DNA of 64,000 nt from contig CAJQMR010000009.1 of the NCBI GenBank assembly GCA_905479495.1, positions 124,001 through 188,000 on the forward strand, written 5' to 3'. A program made the translations under genes and the position numbers. Numbering within the stretch: position 1 is the first letter of the stretch; every line of letters starts with the position of its first letter. Under the pieces are notes generated by a model. That model was not told where the DNA came from. It searched no databases and was given only the letters and a program-made list of their open reading frames with translations. Origin of the DNA: an uncultured Anaerolineae bacterium. GTDB lineage: Bacteria; Chloroflexota; Anaerolineae; Promineifilales; Promineifilaceae. Below are positions 1 through 8,506 of the stretch, one piece after another.

Positions 1-426
1 CATGAACCAGGCGAAGGGGATAAGAATAGGTACGTGAGCAATCTGCGGCTGCATCAGGTTCGTGTAGGTGTAGCTGCCAAAGGGAAACCCGGTGGTGGAG
101 CCCAGCCATTCGATGAACAGGGTGAGGGCGGCGATGAGAACGGCCGTAACCAGCGTCTTTTGCCAGCCCCACTGTTCGCGCAAAATGAGGAAAACGGCCG
201 TTGCTTGCAAAACAACTCCCAGCGTCAGCCCCAGCGGCAGCAGCCCTTCGCCCCAAATCCAGTTCAAAATGGGCAGGCTGATCATGGCAAATATCCAGCT
301 AATGATAAACGTGGTGGCGAGAGACGGCCGTTGCCAGTAAGCCGTTAAGATGAAACGGTACTGCTGCCAGGCAACCGCTTGGCGAATGGTATTCAGGAAA
401 GGGTTTTCTACTCTTTCACTTTTCAC
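1..426 (-). CDS. cruF: Carotenoid biosynthesis membrane protein (CruF-like), 3' part cut by the window edge
   Basis: Reading the minus strand from a GTG at 426 gives an open frame to the window edge (142 codons visible). It contains several hydrophobic segments and the stretch EWLGSTTGFPFGSYTYT followed by PQIAHVPILIPFAWFM. That pattern is typical of the CruF / bisanhydrobacterioruberin-hydratase family (carotenoid 1',2'-hydratase, integral membrane). The GTG lies two bases after the stop of the lycopene cyclase gene, and a GAGAAG sequence inside that gene's end can serve as ribosome binding site, so the two are probably translationally coupled. The first codons come from a dispersed repeat (AAAAGTGAAAG), so the exact start is uncertain. 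The last gene of the crt operon visible here; family assignment is by motif memory. Confidence 0.72.
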   Translation of the reverse strand, partial: MKSERVENPFLNTIRQAVAWQQYRFILTAYWQRPSLATTFIISWIFAMISLPILNWIWGEGLLPLGLTLGVVLQATAVFLILREQWGWQKTLVTAVLIAALTLFIEWLGSTTGFPFGSYTYTNLMQPQIAHVPILIPFAWFM

Positions 427-428
427 GT

Positions 429-1259
429 TTACTTCTCACTTGCTACCTGCAACCGCTTTGACTGCCAACGGGTAACAGTTTCTTTTACTTGAGCCAGGCG
501 CTCCTGGCTTTCAGCAGAAAGAAAGAGTGTCATGCCAAAGACGACCAGAGTATTGGTCACCAAAAAAAAGAGGAACTCTTCAAAGGGAAGCATACCACCA
601 ATGAGCCAATTGAGCGTTTGATCCGGGTCGATGGTCCAGATGCCGTCGTAAATAGCCAGGGTGTCGGCGGCGGCGAGAAAGAGAGTGATGGGCAGTAGCC
701 CCAGCAGGATGACGCGGCGGTGCTGCCACAAAATATCGCCGCCAAAGCCCACTTGCAACATGATGGGCAGCAGTGCCCAGGCCAGAATCAGGGCCAGGTA
801 GGTGCCGGGTGCCCAGCCTGTGATTAGGATAGCAACCATGCTTAACCAGAGGAGGCTTAGAAGGCGTAGGGGGAGGGTGCGGAAACGGCCGTTTGCCCAC
901 CCCGGTTCCACCACATCCGGCTGCCGCCGCAGCCAAAACAGCAGCCACAGCCCCGTCAAAATTGGCTGCACCAAAAAGAAAGTGTACTCCTCGATGGGCA
1001 CATAGCCGAACACAAGGCCCGTCACTTTGGCCTGGTCGTACCACCAAACCGAAGTGGCTACCAGATAGTTATCCCAGGGCGTGGTGTACATCAGCGCCAG
1101 CGCCAAATGCAGCCCCAAAATGGCCCAGGGTGAATAGTTGGCAAAGCGGCGGGGCAGCCTGCGCCCTTGCCGCCCGTCCCACCAGGTGCCAGCCAACATG
1201 ATCATAATTGGAATGCCCAGGAAAAGGGCAAGGAAGGAGAAGTAGGTCATTCTTGTCAA
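429..1259 (-). CDS. Membrane lycopene cyclase, fused CrtYc/CrtYd (CarR) type
   Basis: 276-aa integral membrane protein made of two related halves, each with three or so membrane spans. Each half carries a Pro-x-Glu-Glu motif: VPIEE at residues 87-91 and LPFEE at 224-228. A related pair of motifs, TPWDNYL (60-66) and ADTLAIYDGIW in the second half, supports the internal duplication. This is the architecture of fused heterodimer-type lycopene cyclases, which convert lycopene ends to rings. It follows crtI in the operon and precedes a cruF-like gene. The last residues (LQVASEK and stop) are encoded by a dispersed repeat found elsewhere between genes in this window, so the C-terminal tail may be a repeat-derived end. 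Whether it makes one or two rings cannot be told from sequence. Confidence 0.85.
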   Translation of the reverse strand: MTRMTYFSFLALFLGIPIMIMLAGTWWDGRQGRRLPRRFANYSPWAILGLHLALALMYTTPWDNYLVATSVWWYDQAKVTGLVFGYVPIEEYTFFLVQPILTGLWLLFWLRRQPDVVEPGWANGRFRTLPLRLLSLLWLSMVAILITGWAPGTYLALILAWALLPIMLQVGFGGDILWQHRRVILLGLLPITLFLAAADTLAIYDGIWTIDPDQTLNWLIGGMLPFEEFLFFLVTNTLVVFGMTLFLSAESQERLAQVKETVTRWQSKRLQVASEK

Positions 1260-1260
1260 C

Positions 1261-1329
1261 CGTTATCGGTATTTGGTAAGCCGTAATCGGTAAATGATTC
1301 AACCGATTACCGACCACCGTTTACCGAAT
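1261..1329. repeat. Dispersed palindromic repeat, family A (CGGTAATCGGT type)
   Basis: Contains GTAATCGGTaaatgattcACCGATTAC, an inverted repeat built of CGGTAATCGGT units. Similar units occur at 28796-28872, 32417-32478 and 55055-55110. This copy fills the gap between crtI and the lycopene cyclase gene and supplies the TAA stop of crtI. Confidence 0.7.
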
Positions 1330-2838
1330 TCCCGCTGTTACCGGTGCGCCCATGATCAAATCCTCGGCAATTTTGCTGGAGGAGAGGACGCCGGGCAGGC
1401 CTGCGCCGGGATGAGTACCCGCGCCCACAAAGTAAAGATTGTCGATGTCTTCGGAGCGGTTGTGCGGGCGGAACCAGGCGGATTGGGTCAAAATCGGTTC
1501 TACTGAAAAGGCGGAGCCGAGATGGCTGTTGAGCGTGCCTTTGAAGTGTCGTGGGTCGATAAAATGCTCGGTGACGAGATTTTCCTGTAGATCGGGCAGA
1601 TAATTTTCCTCCAAAAATTGCATGATGGCGTCGCGGTACGGTTTGGCCGCTGTAGCCCAATCAATGCCAGAGCCAAGATGCGGCACGGGCGAAAGGACAT
1701 AGAATCCTTCGTGTCCCTCGGGCGCGATGCTGGGGTCTGTGAGGGTGGGCATGTGCAGATAAAGTGAGAAATCTTCTGCCAATTGTTTGTTGCTGAAGAT
1801 GTCTTTCAGTAACCCTTTGTACCGTTCGCTGAGGATGATGTTGTGGTGAGCCAGCTTGCCATCGTTGTACCGCTTTTTGGTGCCAAAGTAGATGACAAAC
1901 AGGGACATGCTGTAGCGCGTTAAATTGTTGTAGCGGAAATCCGAGTTGCGGAAGCTGCGATTTTTGCTGTCGATGAGCTGGGTGTAGGTGAAGGCCACAT
2001 CGGCATTGGAGATAACGTGGTCGGCGTAGTGCACCGTGCCATCCTTGAGCCGAATGCCGGTGGCGCGGCGGTTACGGCCGTTGCCCTCTACCAAAATTTC
2101 GTCCACTGCGGCGTTAAGGTGGAAACGGCCGTTTAATTCTTCTATCAGTCGTCCCAAAGCGCGTACCAGCGCGCCCGTGCCGCCCATCACGTAATGCACA
2201 CCCCATTCCCGCTCCAGGTAATGAATCATGGCGTAAATGGAAGTGGTGTCGAACGGGTTGCCGCCCACCAGCAGGGGGTGAAACGAAAAGCAGCGGCGCA
2301 AGAATTCATTCTCGATGAACTGGGAAGCATATTTGTACACTGTCTTATGTGATTGGAGGCGGAGCAGGTCAGGCACCACACGAAACATGTCCGTCACGGA
2401 GAGGAATGGCTTGTCGGCCAGTTCCACAAACCCTTTCTCGAAGATGGCTTTAGTGGTGGTCATAAACCGCTTATATCCTTCGCGGTCAGCCTGACTCCAC
2501 TGCTCAATCTGGTTGAGGATAAATTGTTCGTCGTTGTTGTAATCGAGGGAACGGCCGTTATGGTCAAAAATCCGGTAAAATGGGTCGCAAGCCACAAACT
2601 CCACGTAATCTTCCCGCTTGCGCCCGGCCAGTTCAAAAATGTCGTCAAACATAAAGGGCGCGGTGATCACCGTGGGGCCAGCGTCAAACTTGAAGCCATC
2701 CTGCTCAAATACGTAGGCCCGGCCACCAGGCTGGTCCAATTTCTCAAAAATATCGACCTGATAGCCTTGCGCTGCCAGCCGCGCTGCCGCTCCCAAACCG
2801 CCAAAACCGCTGCCAATGATGATTACTTTTTCTTTCAT
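1321..2838 (-). CDS. crtI: Phytoene desaturase
   Basis: 505-aa FAD-dependent desaturase/isomerase converting phytoene toward lycopene. The N-terminus [16 protein letters not shown] is a Rossmann dinucleotide-binding motif (GxGxxG from residue 9), and the C-terminus has the CrtI signature [19 protein letters not shown], which closes the FAD site. Length matches the family (about 500 aa). I chose the ATG at 2838 because it starts right at the Rossmann strand and follows CGAGAAAAA; an in-frame upstream start at 2889 would add 17 atypical residues. Second gene of the operon after crtB. The stop codon lies within a family A repeat. Confidence 0.95.
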   Translation of the reverse strand: MKEKVIIIGSGFGGLGAAARLAAQGYQVDIFEKLDQPGGRAYVFEQDGFKFDAGPTVITAPFMFDDIFELAGRKREDYVEFVACDPFYRIFDHNGRSLDYNNDEQFILNQIEQWSQADREGYKRFMTTTKAIFEKGFVELADKPFLSVTDMFRVVPDLLRLQSHKTVYKYASQFIENEFLRRCFSFHPLLVGGNPFDTTSIYAMIHYLEREWGVHYVMGGTGALVRALGRLIEELNGRFHLNAAVDEILVEGNGRNRRATGIRLKDGTVHYADHVISNADVAFTYTQLIDSKNRSFRNSDFRYNNLTRYSMSLFVIYFGTKKRYNDGKLAHHNIILSERYKGLLKDIFSNKQLAEDFSLYLHMPTLTDPSIAPEGHEGFYVLSPVPHLGSGIDWATAAKPYRDAIMQFLEENYLPDLQENLVTEHFIDPRHFKGTLNSHLGSAFSVEPILTQSAWFRPHNRSEDIDNLYFVGAGTHPGAGLPGVLSSSKIAEDLIMGAPVTAGIR

Positions 2839-2920
2839 TTTTTCTCGTTTCTGGGGCTGAATGCCCAGACTATTTCCTAAACTTTTCACTTTTCACTTGC
2901 TACTTTGTTACGCTAAAGGG

Positions 2921-3994
2921 TTACCCTTGCGGAACTGCATAAAAATTGTCTGCTTCAAAATTATCTGCCTCAATAGGCGATTCATGTGAACAGGCCACCA
3001 GGGTGGGCTGGGTGTGTACCGGTTTGTGAACCAAATGCACGTACTGGTTGGTTTTGGAACGCCACCAAATGCCAGGCAAGTTCAGTAATTTTTCCCGCTT
3101 GGTGGTGTGTGCCCGACGGCTGAATACGTCGTAATCGTGGGCTTCGATGTCGTCCAGGATGGCGCGGTACAGTTCGGCAGCGGCAGCAATGGCAAAACGG
3201 CCGCTTTTGCCCAACATGGCGACGCCCGGTAATGCTTCAGCATACAACTGCCGCGCCCGCCGAATTTGGAAGCGCATGAAGGCGCGCCAGCGGTGGTCAA
3301 TGGTGCCGTTGGCAATATCCGCTTCATCCAGGTTGAACATGCGTAATTCTTCGAGGGGGAGGTAGAGACGGCCGTTTGCCCAATCTTCCTGCACATCTCG
3401 CAAAATATTGCTGAGCTGCAAAGCAACCCCCAGTTTGATGGCATAGGGAATAGCTTTATGTCCCTCGTATCCCACAATGTGCATTGCCATCAGGCCCACG
3501 GTGGAAGCAACGCCATAGCAATATTGTGCCAGTTCGTTAAACGTTTCGTAGCGCGTATGTATCAAATCGGAGGTCACCCCGTCCAAAAGCTGCTCGGCGT
3601 AGCGGCGGGGGATGTTGAAGTTAGCCCGCGTGTCGGCCCAGGCCAGGGCTACCAGATTGTAAATGGGGGGATGATTGGCCAGACTTTCTTGCCGCCATTG
3701 CAAAATGTGTTGATGTTGATGTTCTTCTTCTTCATCGATCAAATCATCGCTGACGCGGCAGAAGGCATACAGGGCGCGCACCGCTTTGCGCTGTTCTTTG
3801 GGCAGCAGGCCAGATGCCAGATAAAACGTGCGGCTGTGCTGTTTGGTAATTGTCGCGCAATGTTCATAAGCCTGGACCAAATGCTCACGGCCGTTATGAA
3901 CTGGTTCATTGTCACTGTGATGATCAAGCGCGTGATGGGCTAATCGTAATAAACGGGTTTCCCAAAGAGGTGATTCAAATGATTCTAACGCCAT
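2921..3994 (-). CDS. crtB: Phytoene synthase
   Basis: 357-aa squalene/phytoene synthase family enzyme condensing two geranylgeranyl diphosphates to phytoene. Both Asp-rich substrate-Mg motifs are present: DDLIDE at residues 83-88 and DVQED at 199-203, the latter followed by WANGRLYLP. Start: ATG at 3994 with GGAGG seven bases upstream; the longer frame would use a TTG overlapping that ribosome binding site. First gene of the carotenoid operon, with an untranslated leader of about 90 nt behind the promoter at 4089-4117. A predicted operator of 11-bp repeats lies upstream, which suggests control by the CarH-like regulator at 24878. Confidence 0.95.
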   Translation of the reverse strand: MALESFESPLWETRLLRLAHHALDHHSDNEPVHNGREHLVQAYEHCATITKQHSRTFYLASGLLPKEQRKAVRALYAFCRVSDDLIDEEEEHQHQHILQWRQESLANHPPIYNLVALAWADTRANFNIPRRYAEQLLDGVTSDLIHTRYETFNELAQYCYGVASTVGLMAMHIVGYEGHKAIPYAIKLGVALQLSNILRDVQEDWANGRLYLPLEELRMFNLDEADIANGTIDHRWRAFMRFQIRRARQLYAEALPGVAMLGKSGRFAIAAAAELYRAILDDIEAHDYDVFSRRAHTTKREKLLNLPGIWWRSKTNQYVHLVHKPVHTQPTLVACSHESPIEADNFEADNFYAVPQG

Positions 3995-4088
3995 CAGTGC
4001 CTCCAATTAACTTAACCGCCAAATTATCGGCGGGCTCATACCTGAATGTCTGCACTTGTCAAGGTTTTGTTTACAGCAGACAGGGAGA

Positions 4089-4117
4089 AGCATATCGTAT
4101 TAGCCTAGATTTGTCAA
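4089..4117 (-). promoter_or_regulatory. Promoter of the carotenoid operon
   Basis: On the minus strand: TTGACA (4117-4112), a 17-bp spacer, then TATGCT (4094-4089), about 90 nt before the crtB start. Near-consensus sigma70 type. The -35 box is inside the last 11-bp repeat of the adjacent operator. Confidence 0.75.
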
Positions 4118-4149
4118 TATATTGTTTATATTTTGTTACTGTTTTGTTC
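4106..4149 (-). promoter_or_regulatory. Predicted CarH-type operator: four 11-bp direct repeats
   Basis: Minus strand reads GAACAAAACAG, TAACAAAATAT, AAACAATATAT, TGACAAATCTA: four head-to-tail 11-bp units with ACAA in the same position of each. The last overlaps the -35 box. The same units, in the same phase with the -35, lie before the MerR/B12 regulator gene (24800-24832). CarH-family tetramers are known to bind tandem 11-bp repeats over a -35 element, so this is a strong operator candidate, though unproven. Confidence 0.7.
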
Positions 4150-4171
4150 TATATTCAGCCGGGAACGGCAA

Positions 4172-4206
4172 AAAACCTGTTCAAACAACAAATTTGAACA
4201 GGTTTT
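4172..4206 (-). terminator. Intrinsic terminator of tex
   Basis: Perfect 14-bp stem AAAACCTGTTCAAA / TTTGAACAGGTTTT with a 7-nt loop, followed on the minus strand by T6. It lies 43 nt past the tex stop and separates tex from the crt promoter. Confidence 0.8.
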
Positions 4207-4248
4207 ATAAAAAAGGGGCTTGCCGGTTATGGAGGGGAGTTGTCTGGT

Positions 4249-6369
4249 TTATTTGACCCAGGTCAAGCCAATTCGCCCTCGTTCAGCATCAATGGATTGA
4301 ATAGAAACGGTGAGGATGTCGCCAACGGTGAGGGTTTCGCTGCGGGGAATCTGGCTGCGGTGCAGTAGGCCATCTTGCTTCACGCCGATGTCGATAAACG
4401 CGCCAAAATCGACAACGTTGCGTACCGTGCCTTTGAGCTGCATGCCGGGTTTGAGATCGCTGAGAGACAGCACGTCGCTGCGCAGGATCGGTTTGGGTAA
4501 ATCTTCGCGGGGATCGCGGCCGGGGCGCACCAGCTGTTCCAAAATATCGCTCAGAGTGGGCACGCCCGTGTTGAGCTGCTGGGCCAATTCGGCCACCGGC
4601 GGCAGCTGGTGGAGGGCTGGGGCACGTTCGGTGGGTGGGGTATTGGGGGCTAGGTGGACTTTTTTGAGTACGGCCGTTGCCACCCCATAACTTTCGGGAT
4701 GAATCGCACTGGCGTCCAGCGGATTGTCGCCGTCACGCACGCGCAAAAAACCGGCGGACTGTTCAAACGCTTTGGCCCCCAGGCCAGACACTTTTTTCAG
4801 GGTGGTGCGGTTGGGGAAACGGCCGTTTTCCTCCCGATACGCCACGATATTTTCTGCCAGCTTGGGGCCAATCCCGGCCACATGGGTTAGCAAAGCGGGG
4901 GAGGCGGTGTTCACGTCCACGCCCACCTGGTTCACCACCGATTCCACCACGCCATCCAGCGAGTCGGACAGCTGCTTTTGGTTCACATCGTGCTGATACA
5001 GCCCTACACCGATGGATTTGGGGTCGATTTTGACCAGCTCGGCCAGCGGGTCTTGCGCCCGGCGAGCAATGGAGACCGCCCCGCGCAGCGTGACGTCCAG
5101 CTCCGGCAGTTCGGCCTTAGCCAGCGGACTGGCGCTGTAGACGCTGGCGCCCGCCTCGTTGACGATGAGGTAATGCACGTTGTCCATTTGCCGCGTGAGT
5201 TCCGCCACCAGCTGCTCGGTTTCCCGCGAGGCGGTGCCGTTGCCAATGGTGATCAGGCTGATGTTGTGTTTTTGCACCAGTTCGGCCAATGTTTTGAGGG
5301 CTTCTTCGCGGCGGTTTTGTGGTTGATGAGGGTAAACGGCCGTTGTTGCCAAAACTTTTCCCGTCGCATCCACTACGGCTACTTTGCAGCCGGTGCGGTA
5401 AGCCGGGTCAATGCCCATGACGGTGTGCCCGGCCAGCGGCGGCTGGGTGAGCAGGCCGCGCGTATTTTCGGCAAACACCTGGATGGCGTGGGCTTCGGCC
5501 TGTTCGCTGAGGCTGCGGCGCACGTCCCGCTCGATGGCCGGAACGAGCAGCCGCTTGGCCGCGTCTTCCATCGCCAACTGAAGTTGTTCGGCCAAAGGCG
5601 AGCGGCGGTCCGGCCGATAGCTGGTGCGCACGGCCAAGATCCAATCCCGCTCGGCAATATCCACGCTGACGCGCAAAATTTTCTCAGCTTCACCCCGGTT
5701 GATAGCTAAAATTTGATGCGGCCGTAAGCGATCAATCCGCAGCTCAAACGCATAATACAGCTTGTAGACGGTTTTTTCGTCAACGGCATCTTTGATTTTC
5801 TCGCTGCGCAGCAGGCCAAACTGGAATGTTTTATCGCGTAGGGTTTGGCGCACCAGCGGCGTGTCGCTGATTTGCTCAGCGACGATGTCGCGTGCGCCTG
5901 CCAGAGCGTCGTCCGGCGTGGGAACTTCGTCGTTGAGGAAGGGGGTGGCAATTTGAACGGCCGTTTGCCGACTCAATAATTGTCCCAAAATTAGCTCAGC
6001 CAGCGGCTCCAGCCCCTTTTCGCGGGCCATCGTGGCCCGGGTGCGGCGTTTGGGCTTGTACGGCTGGTACAAATCTTCCAGCTCGGTCATCGTGCTGGCG
6101 GCCCGAATGGCGGTTTCCAATTCCGGCGTCAGCTTTTCCTGGCTGGCGATTGATTCCAAAATGGTGCCGCGCCGATCATCCAGGGCGCGAAGTTTGTTTA
6201 CCTGATCCTCGATCTGGCGAATTTGCTCCTCGTCCAGGCTGCCGGTGGCTTCCTTGCGGTAGCGAGAGATGAAGGGGATGGTGTTGCCATCGTCGAGCAG
6301 GGTGATTACGGCCGTTACTTGGCTAGGTTTGACATTGAGTGTGGAGGCAATTGTTTGAGCGTAGGTCAT
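4249..6369 (-). CDS. tex: Tex-family RNA-binding transcription accessory protein
   Basis: 706-aa protein of the Tex/Spt6-like family, a cytoplasmic nucleic-acid-binding factor. Order of parts: N-terminal helical Tex domain (IPFISRYRKEATGSLDEEQIR near residues 32-52), YqgF-like RNase H fold (GIDPAYRTGCKVAVVD, about residues 320-335), helix-hairpin-helix pair (VNTASPALLTHVAGIGPKLA, around 490-545) and a C-terminal S1 domain (GTVRNVVDFGAFIDIGVKQD, from about 635). Length is slightly under the usual 720-780. Monocistronic, with its own terminator. Start ATG 6369 matches the family N-terminus. Confidence 0.95.
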   Translation of the reverse strand: MTYAQTIASTLNVKPSQVTAVITLLDDGNTIPFISRYRKEATGSLDEEQIRQIEDQVNKLRALDDRRGTILESIASQEKLTPELETAIRAASTMTELEDLYQPYKPKRRTRATMAREKGLEPLAELILGQLLSRQTAVQIATPFLNDEVPTPDDALAGARDIVAEQISDTPLVRQTLRDKTFQFGLLRSEKIKDAVDEKTVYKLYYAFELRIDRLRPHQILAINRGEAEKILRVSVDIAERDWILAVRTSYRPDRRSPLAEQLQLAMEDAAKRLLVPAIERDVRRSLSEQAEAHAIQVFAENTRGLLTQPPLAGHTVMGIDPAYRTGCKVAVVDATGKVLATTAVYPHQPQNRREEALKTLAELVQKHNISLITIGNGTASRETEQLVAELTRQMDNVHYLIVNEAGASVYSASPLAKAELPELDVTLRGAVSIARRAQDPLAELVKIDPKSIGVGLYQHDVNQKQLSDSLDGVVESVVNQVGVDVNTASPALLTHVAGIGPKLAENIVAYREENGRFPNRTTLKKVSGLGAKAFEQSAGFLRVRDGDNPLDASAIHPESYGVATAVLKKVHLAPNTPPTERAPALHQLPPVAELAQQLNTGVPTLSDILEQLVRPGRDPREDLPKPILRSDVLSLSDLKPGMQLKGTVRNVVDFGAFIDIGVKQDGLLHRSQIPRSETLTVGDILTVSIQSIDAERGRIGLTWVK

Positions 6370-6419
6370 GATTTTGAGTTAAAAGTAAAAGTGGTAAGTA
6401 AAAAGTAATCGTTCACTTT

Positions 6420-7322
6420 TTACTTCATTATCTTCGGTAACAAATGTTCGATGACGTCTGCATCATTTTGCGGGATATACACGTCGGCGAAGAGCTGCCA
6501 CGTTTCTGTGTGGCTGATAGTGGCACCGGGTTCAAGCTGTACCAGTGGAGCCAGCGTTTCCAACTCCAGGATGCTGGCGTCGGTGTAGAGCTCGGTAGAG
6601 CTGTTGCGGTCTGGGTAGGTGGCGTGGGGATCATGCGGCGCGAACTGTTTGAGGAAGAAACGGCCGTCTCGCACATAACCCAGCCAGCCCGCCACATTAT
6701 TGTTGCCAATTTTCACTGGTGCCGTGGCGGTGGGGTCCTGGCGCAGCAGCACAAATTGTTCGCCCCAGGTCCAGCGCGGATCGCTCAGGTTGGTATAGGC
6801 CCAGGTGGTCAGGTTGCCGGAGGGCAGCAGATTTTCTGGGTGGCTGCCTGTTGGGGGAAGAGGCAGGACGGCCGTTCCGTCTGGAGCCATCACCGTAAGC
6901 GCCCAGGGAGCCAGTTCCACCGTCCACGGATTCAAGTTTTGTACCGTGTGGGTCACCGTCACTTTGGCTGCGTTGGGATCGAGGGCAATGTCGATTGTCT
7001 TTTGCATTCGTGTAGCCGTTTCTACCGGAGCGATGAAGCGGACAAAGGAACCGTGATCTTCTACGGTGACCGGGTGATTGTCCGGGTAGTAGGTGCGTGG
7101 CACAATCTCCGGGGCCAGCCAAAAGCGATGGCCGCCGTAGCTGTGCCATTCGGCATCGCCGGTTCGCCCTAGCTGGTCAGGGAAGGTGGCAAAAACGTTT
7201 TTGTCGCCCACAAAGCCAAAATGGATGATGCGCGGGCCAACATCGGCCGTGACGACAAGTTCGATTTGTGAATTGCTGAGCTGGATGCAGTTCTTCCAGC
7301 CGAGAAAAGGTATCTGTTTCAC
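6420..7322 (-). CDS. DUF4380-like protein, galactose-mutarotase-like fold
   Basis: 300-aa soluble protein, no signal peptide. The N-terminal pattern (LSNSQIELVVTADVGPRIIHFG, later GGHRFWLAPE) resembles DUF4380 and the aldose-epimerase-like beta-sandwich superfamily, where such a Gly-Gly-His-Arg stretch lines a sugar site. I recognise no catalytic residues with certainty. It lies downstream of the ABC exporter and APH-like genes, with a 155-nt gap, so it may be the end of that unit or separate. The stop codon is embedded in a dispersed AAGTAAAAAGTG repeat. Confidence 0.6.
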   Translation of the reverse strand: MKQIPFLGWKNCIQLSNSQIELVVTADVGPRIIHFGFVGDKNVFATFPDQLGRTGDAEWHSYGGHRFWLAPEIVPRTYYPDNHPVTVEDHGSFVRFIAPVETATRMQKTIDIALDPNAAKVTVTHTVQNLNPWTVELAPWALTVMAPDGTAVLPLPPTGSHPENLLPSGNLTTWAYTNLSDPRWTWGEQFVLLRQDPTATAPVKIGNNNVAGWLGYVRDGRFFLKQFAPHDPHATYPDRNSSTELYTDASILELETLAPLVQLEPGATISHTETWQLFADVYIPQNDADVIEHLLPKIMK

Positions 7323-7339
7323 ATGAGCTCCTTTAATTT

Positions 7340-7460
7340 ATAAAAAAAGCGGAACACAGAGTTTCGCAGAGTTGGCATAGAGTTCCACAGAGAAAAAGGT
7401 TGAAACTCGGCATGTATCTTCCTGAGCCAGATGGATTCTCGCCTGCGCGGGAATGACAAA
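7340..7460. repeat. Degenerate intergenic repeats (ACAGAG type and GATTCTCGCC type)
   Basis: Contains ACACAGAG...CGCAGAG...CCACAGAG and then ATTCTCGCCTGCGCGGGAATGAC. Related strings occur at 10081-10135, 10908-10930, 10970-11000 and 27712-27775. Looks like worn dispersed repeats; no gene seen. Confidence 0.5.
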
Positions 7461-7477
7461 TGGTCAAAGTCAAGATA

Positions 7478-8503
7478 TTAATCTGGAAAAAAGTTGAGTT
7501 TGGCCAGGGAAGCCAGATCCACGGCGGTTGGTTTGGCAGGCCAAGCTTGCGCTCGTGCCAGGTAGCGCCGCAGCTGAATATTAACGGGAATACGATTCGG
7601 CTGCCACTCTTTTATCGGTTTGCCCGACATGGCCCGATTGGCTCCGGAATTGAGCAGGAGCAGTAGCCAGAAAATGGGGAAAATGGCCAGGTAATGGTGG
7701 ACGCGCTCGTTGAAATTGGGATCGGTTTTAAGGCGTTTGGTGGTGTACGGCCGTAAAAAAGCGTCCCATTCCTCATCACGCAACAGATCTTCCTGGTTGG
7801 GGTGGGTGAGCAAATCGGCCGTGTCACGGGCCGGATCGCGTAGGCCACAATCTTCCCAATCGACCAGGGCGAGACGGCCATCTGGCCGTTGAATGACGTT
7901 GGCAAAGCGAGGATCAGAGCGGCAGAAAAGCAGCGTGGGATCAGGCAGTTGGGCAAATGAATCTAAAATGGTGGGCAGCCGATCAAGCACGCCTTGGCAG
8001 TGGGGCACGCCTTCTAGCCCCGCCTGGAAATGCTGCCTGGCCCATGCTTCATACCGGTTGAGGTAGTTGTGAAACATGGCCGACACATCTTGCATGGTGC
8101 GTTCCATGCCGCGTGAGAGCCAGAGGCCGTCGGAGGGTAGGTCGTTGAGGGTGAGCCATAGTTCGGCGAGTTGTTGCAATTGAACGGCCGTTGGCCGGGT
8201 GCGGTCCCACATGGTGCCCTCTAAAAATTCGTAAATCACCACGGGACCAAGGTCGGGATCATAAAAAACGGGCTGCGGGGCGATATCCAGGGGAGCCAGC
8301 AGTTGCAGCGCTTTAAATTCCCGGTGCGGAGCGTCGTTGAGTTCGTCGGTTTTGAGGTAATGCTTGGCGATGCAGTGACGGCCGTTTTGCCATACATCAA
8401 ACAGTTGGTTGCTTTGGAAGTTGAGTGGTATCCGTTCTTGCATGGATATGCCCGCGCCTAATGCTCGGGAAACGGCCGTCTGCACCAATTCTAAATGATT
8501 CAC
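7478..8503 (-). CDS. Aminoglycoside phosphotransferase (APH)-like kinase
   Basis: 341-aa protein with the choline/aminoglycoside kinase fold. The catalytic region reads FCRSDPRFANV then LALVDWEDCGLRDPARDTADLL: the second matches the metal-binding DWEDxGxGDP motif, whereas the first departs from the usual HGDxxxxN by having Ser-Asp-Pro with Asn kept. An N-terminal FLEGTMW element resembles the family's hinge. Substrate unknown; it need not be an antibiotic. It starts 3 bases after the stop of the Gld-type gene, so it is co-transcribed with the exporter. Confidence 0.72.
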   Translation of the reverse strand: MNHLELVQTAVSRALGAGISMQERIPLNFQSNQLFDVWQNGRHCIAKHYLKTDELNDAPHREFKALQLLAPLDIAPQPVFYDPDLGPVVIYEFLEGTMWDRTRPTAVQLQQLAELWLTLNDLPSDGLWLSRGMERTMQDVSAMFHNYLNRYEAWARQHFQAGLEGVPHCQGVLDRLPTILDSFAQLPDPTLLFCRSDPRFANVIQRPDGRLALVDWEDCGLRDPARDTADLLTHPNQEDLLRDEEWDAFLRPYTTKRLKTDPNFNERVHHYLAIFPIFWLLLLLNSGANRAMSGKPIKEWQPNRIPVNIQLRRYLARAQAWPAKPTAVDLASLAKLNFFPD

Positions 8504-8506
8504 CTT

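Noticed and set aside
5004-5709. Long open frames on the plus strand opposite tex and opposite other minus-strand genes
   Set aside because: They mirror GC-rich coding sequence, lack start signals and family features; the minus-strand proteins are clearly recognisable.
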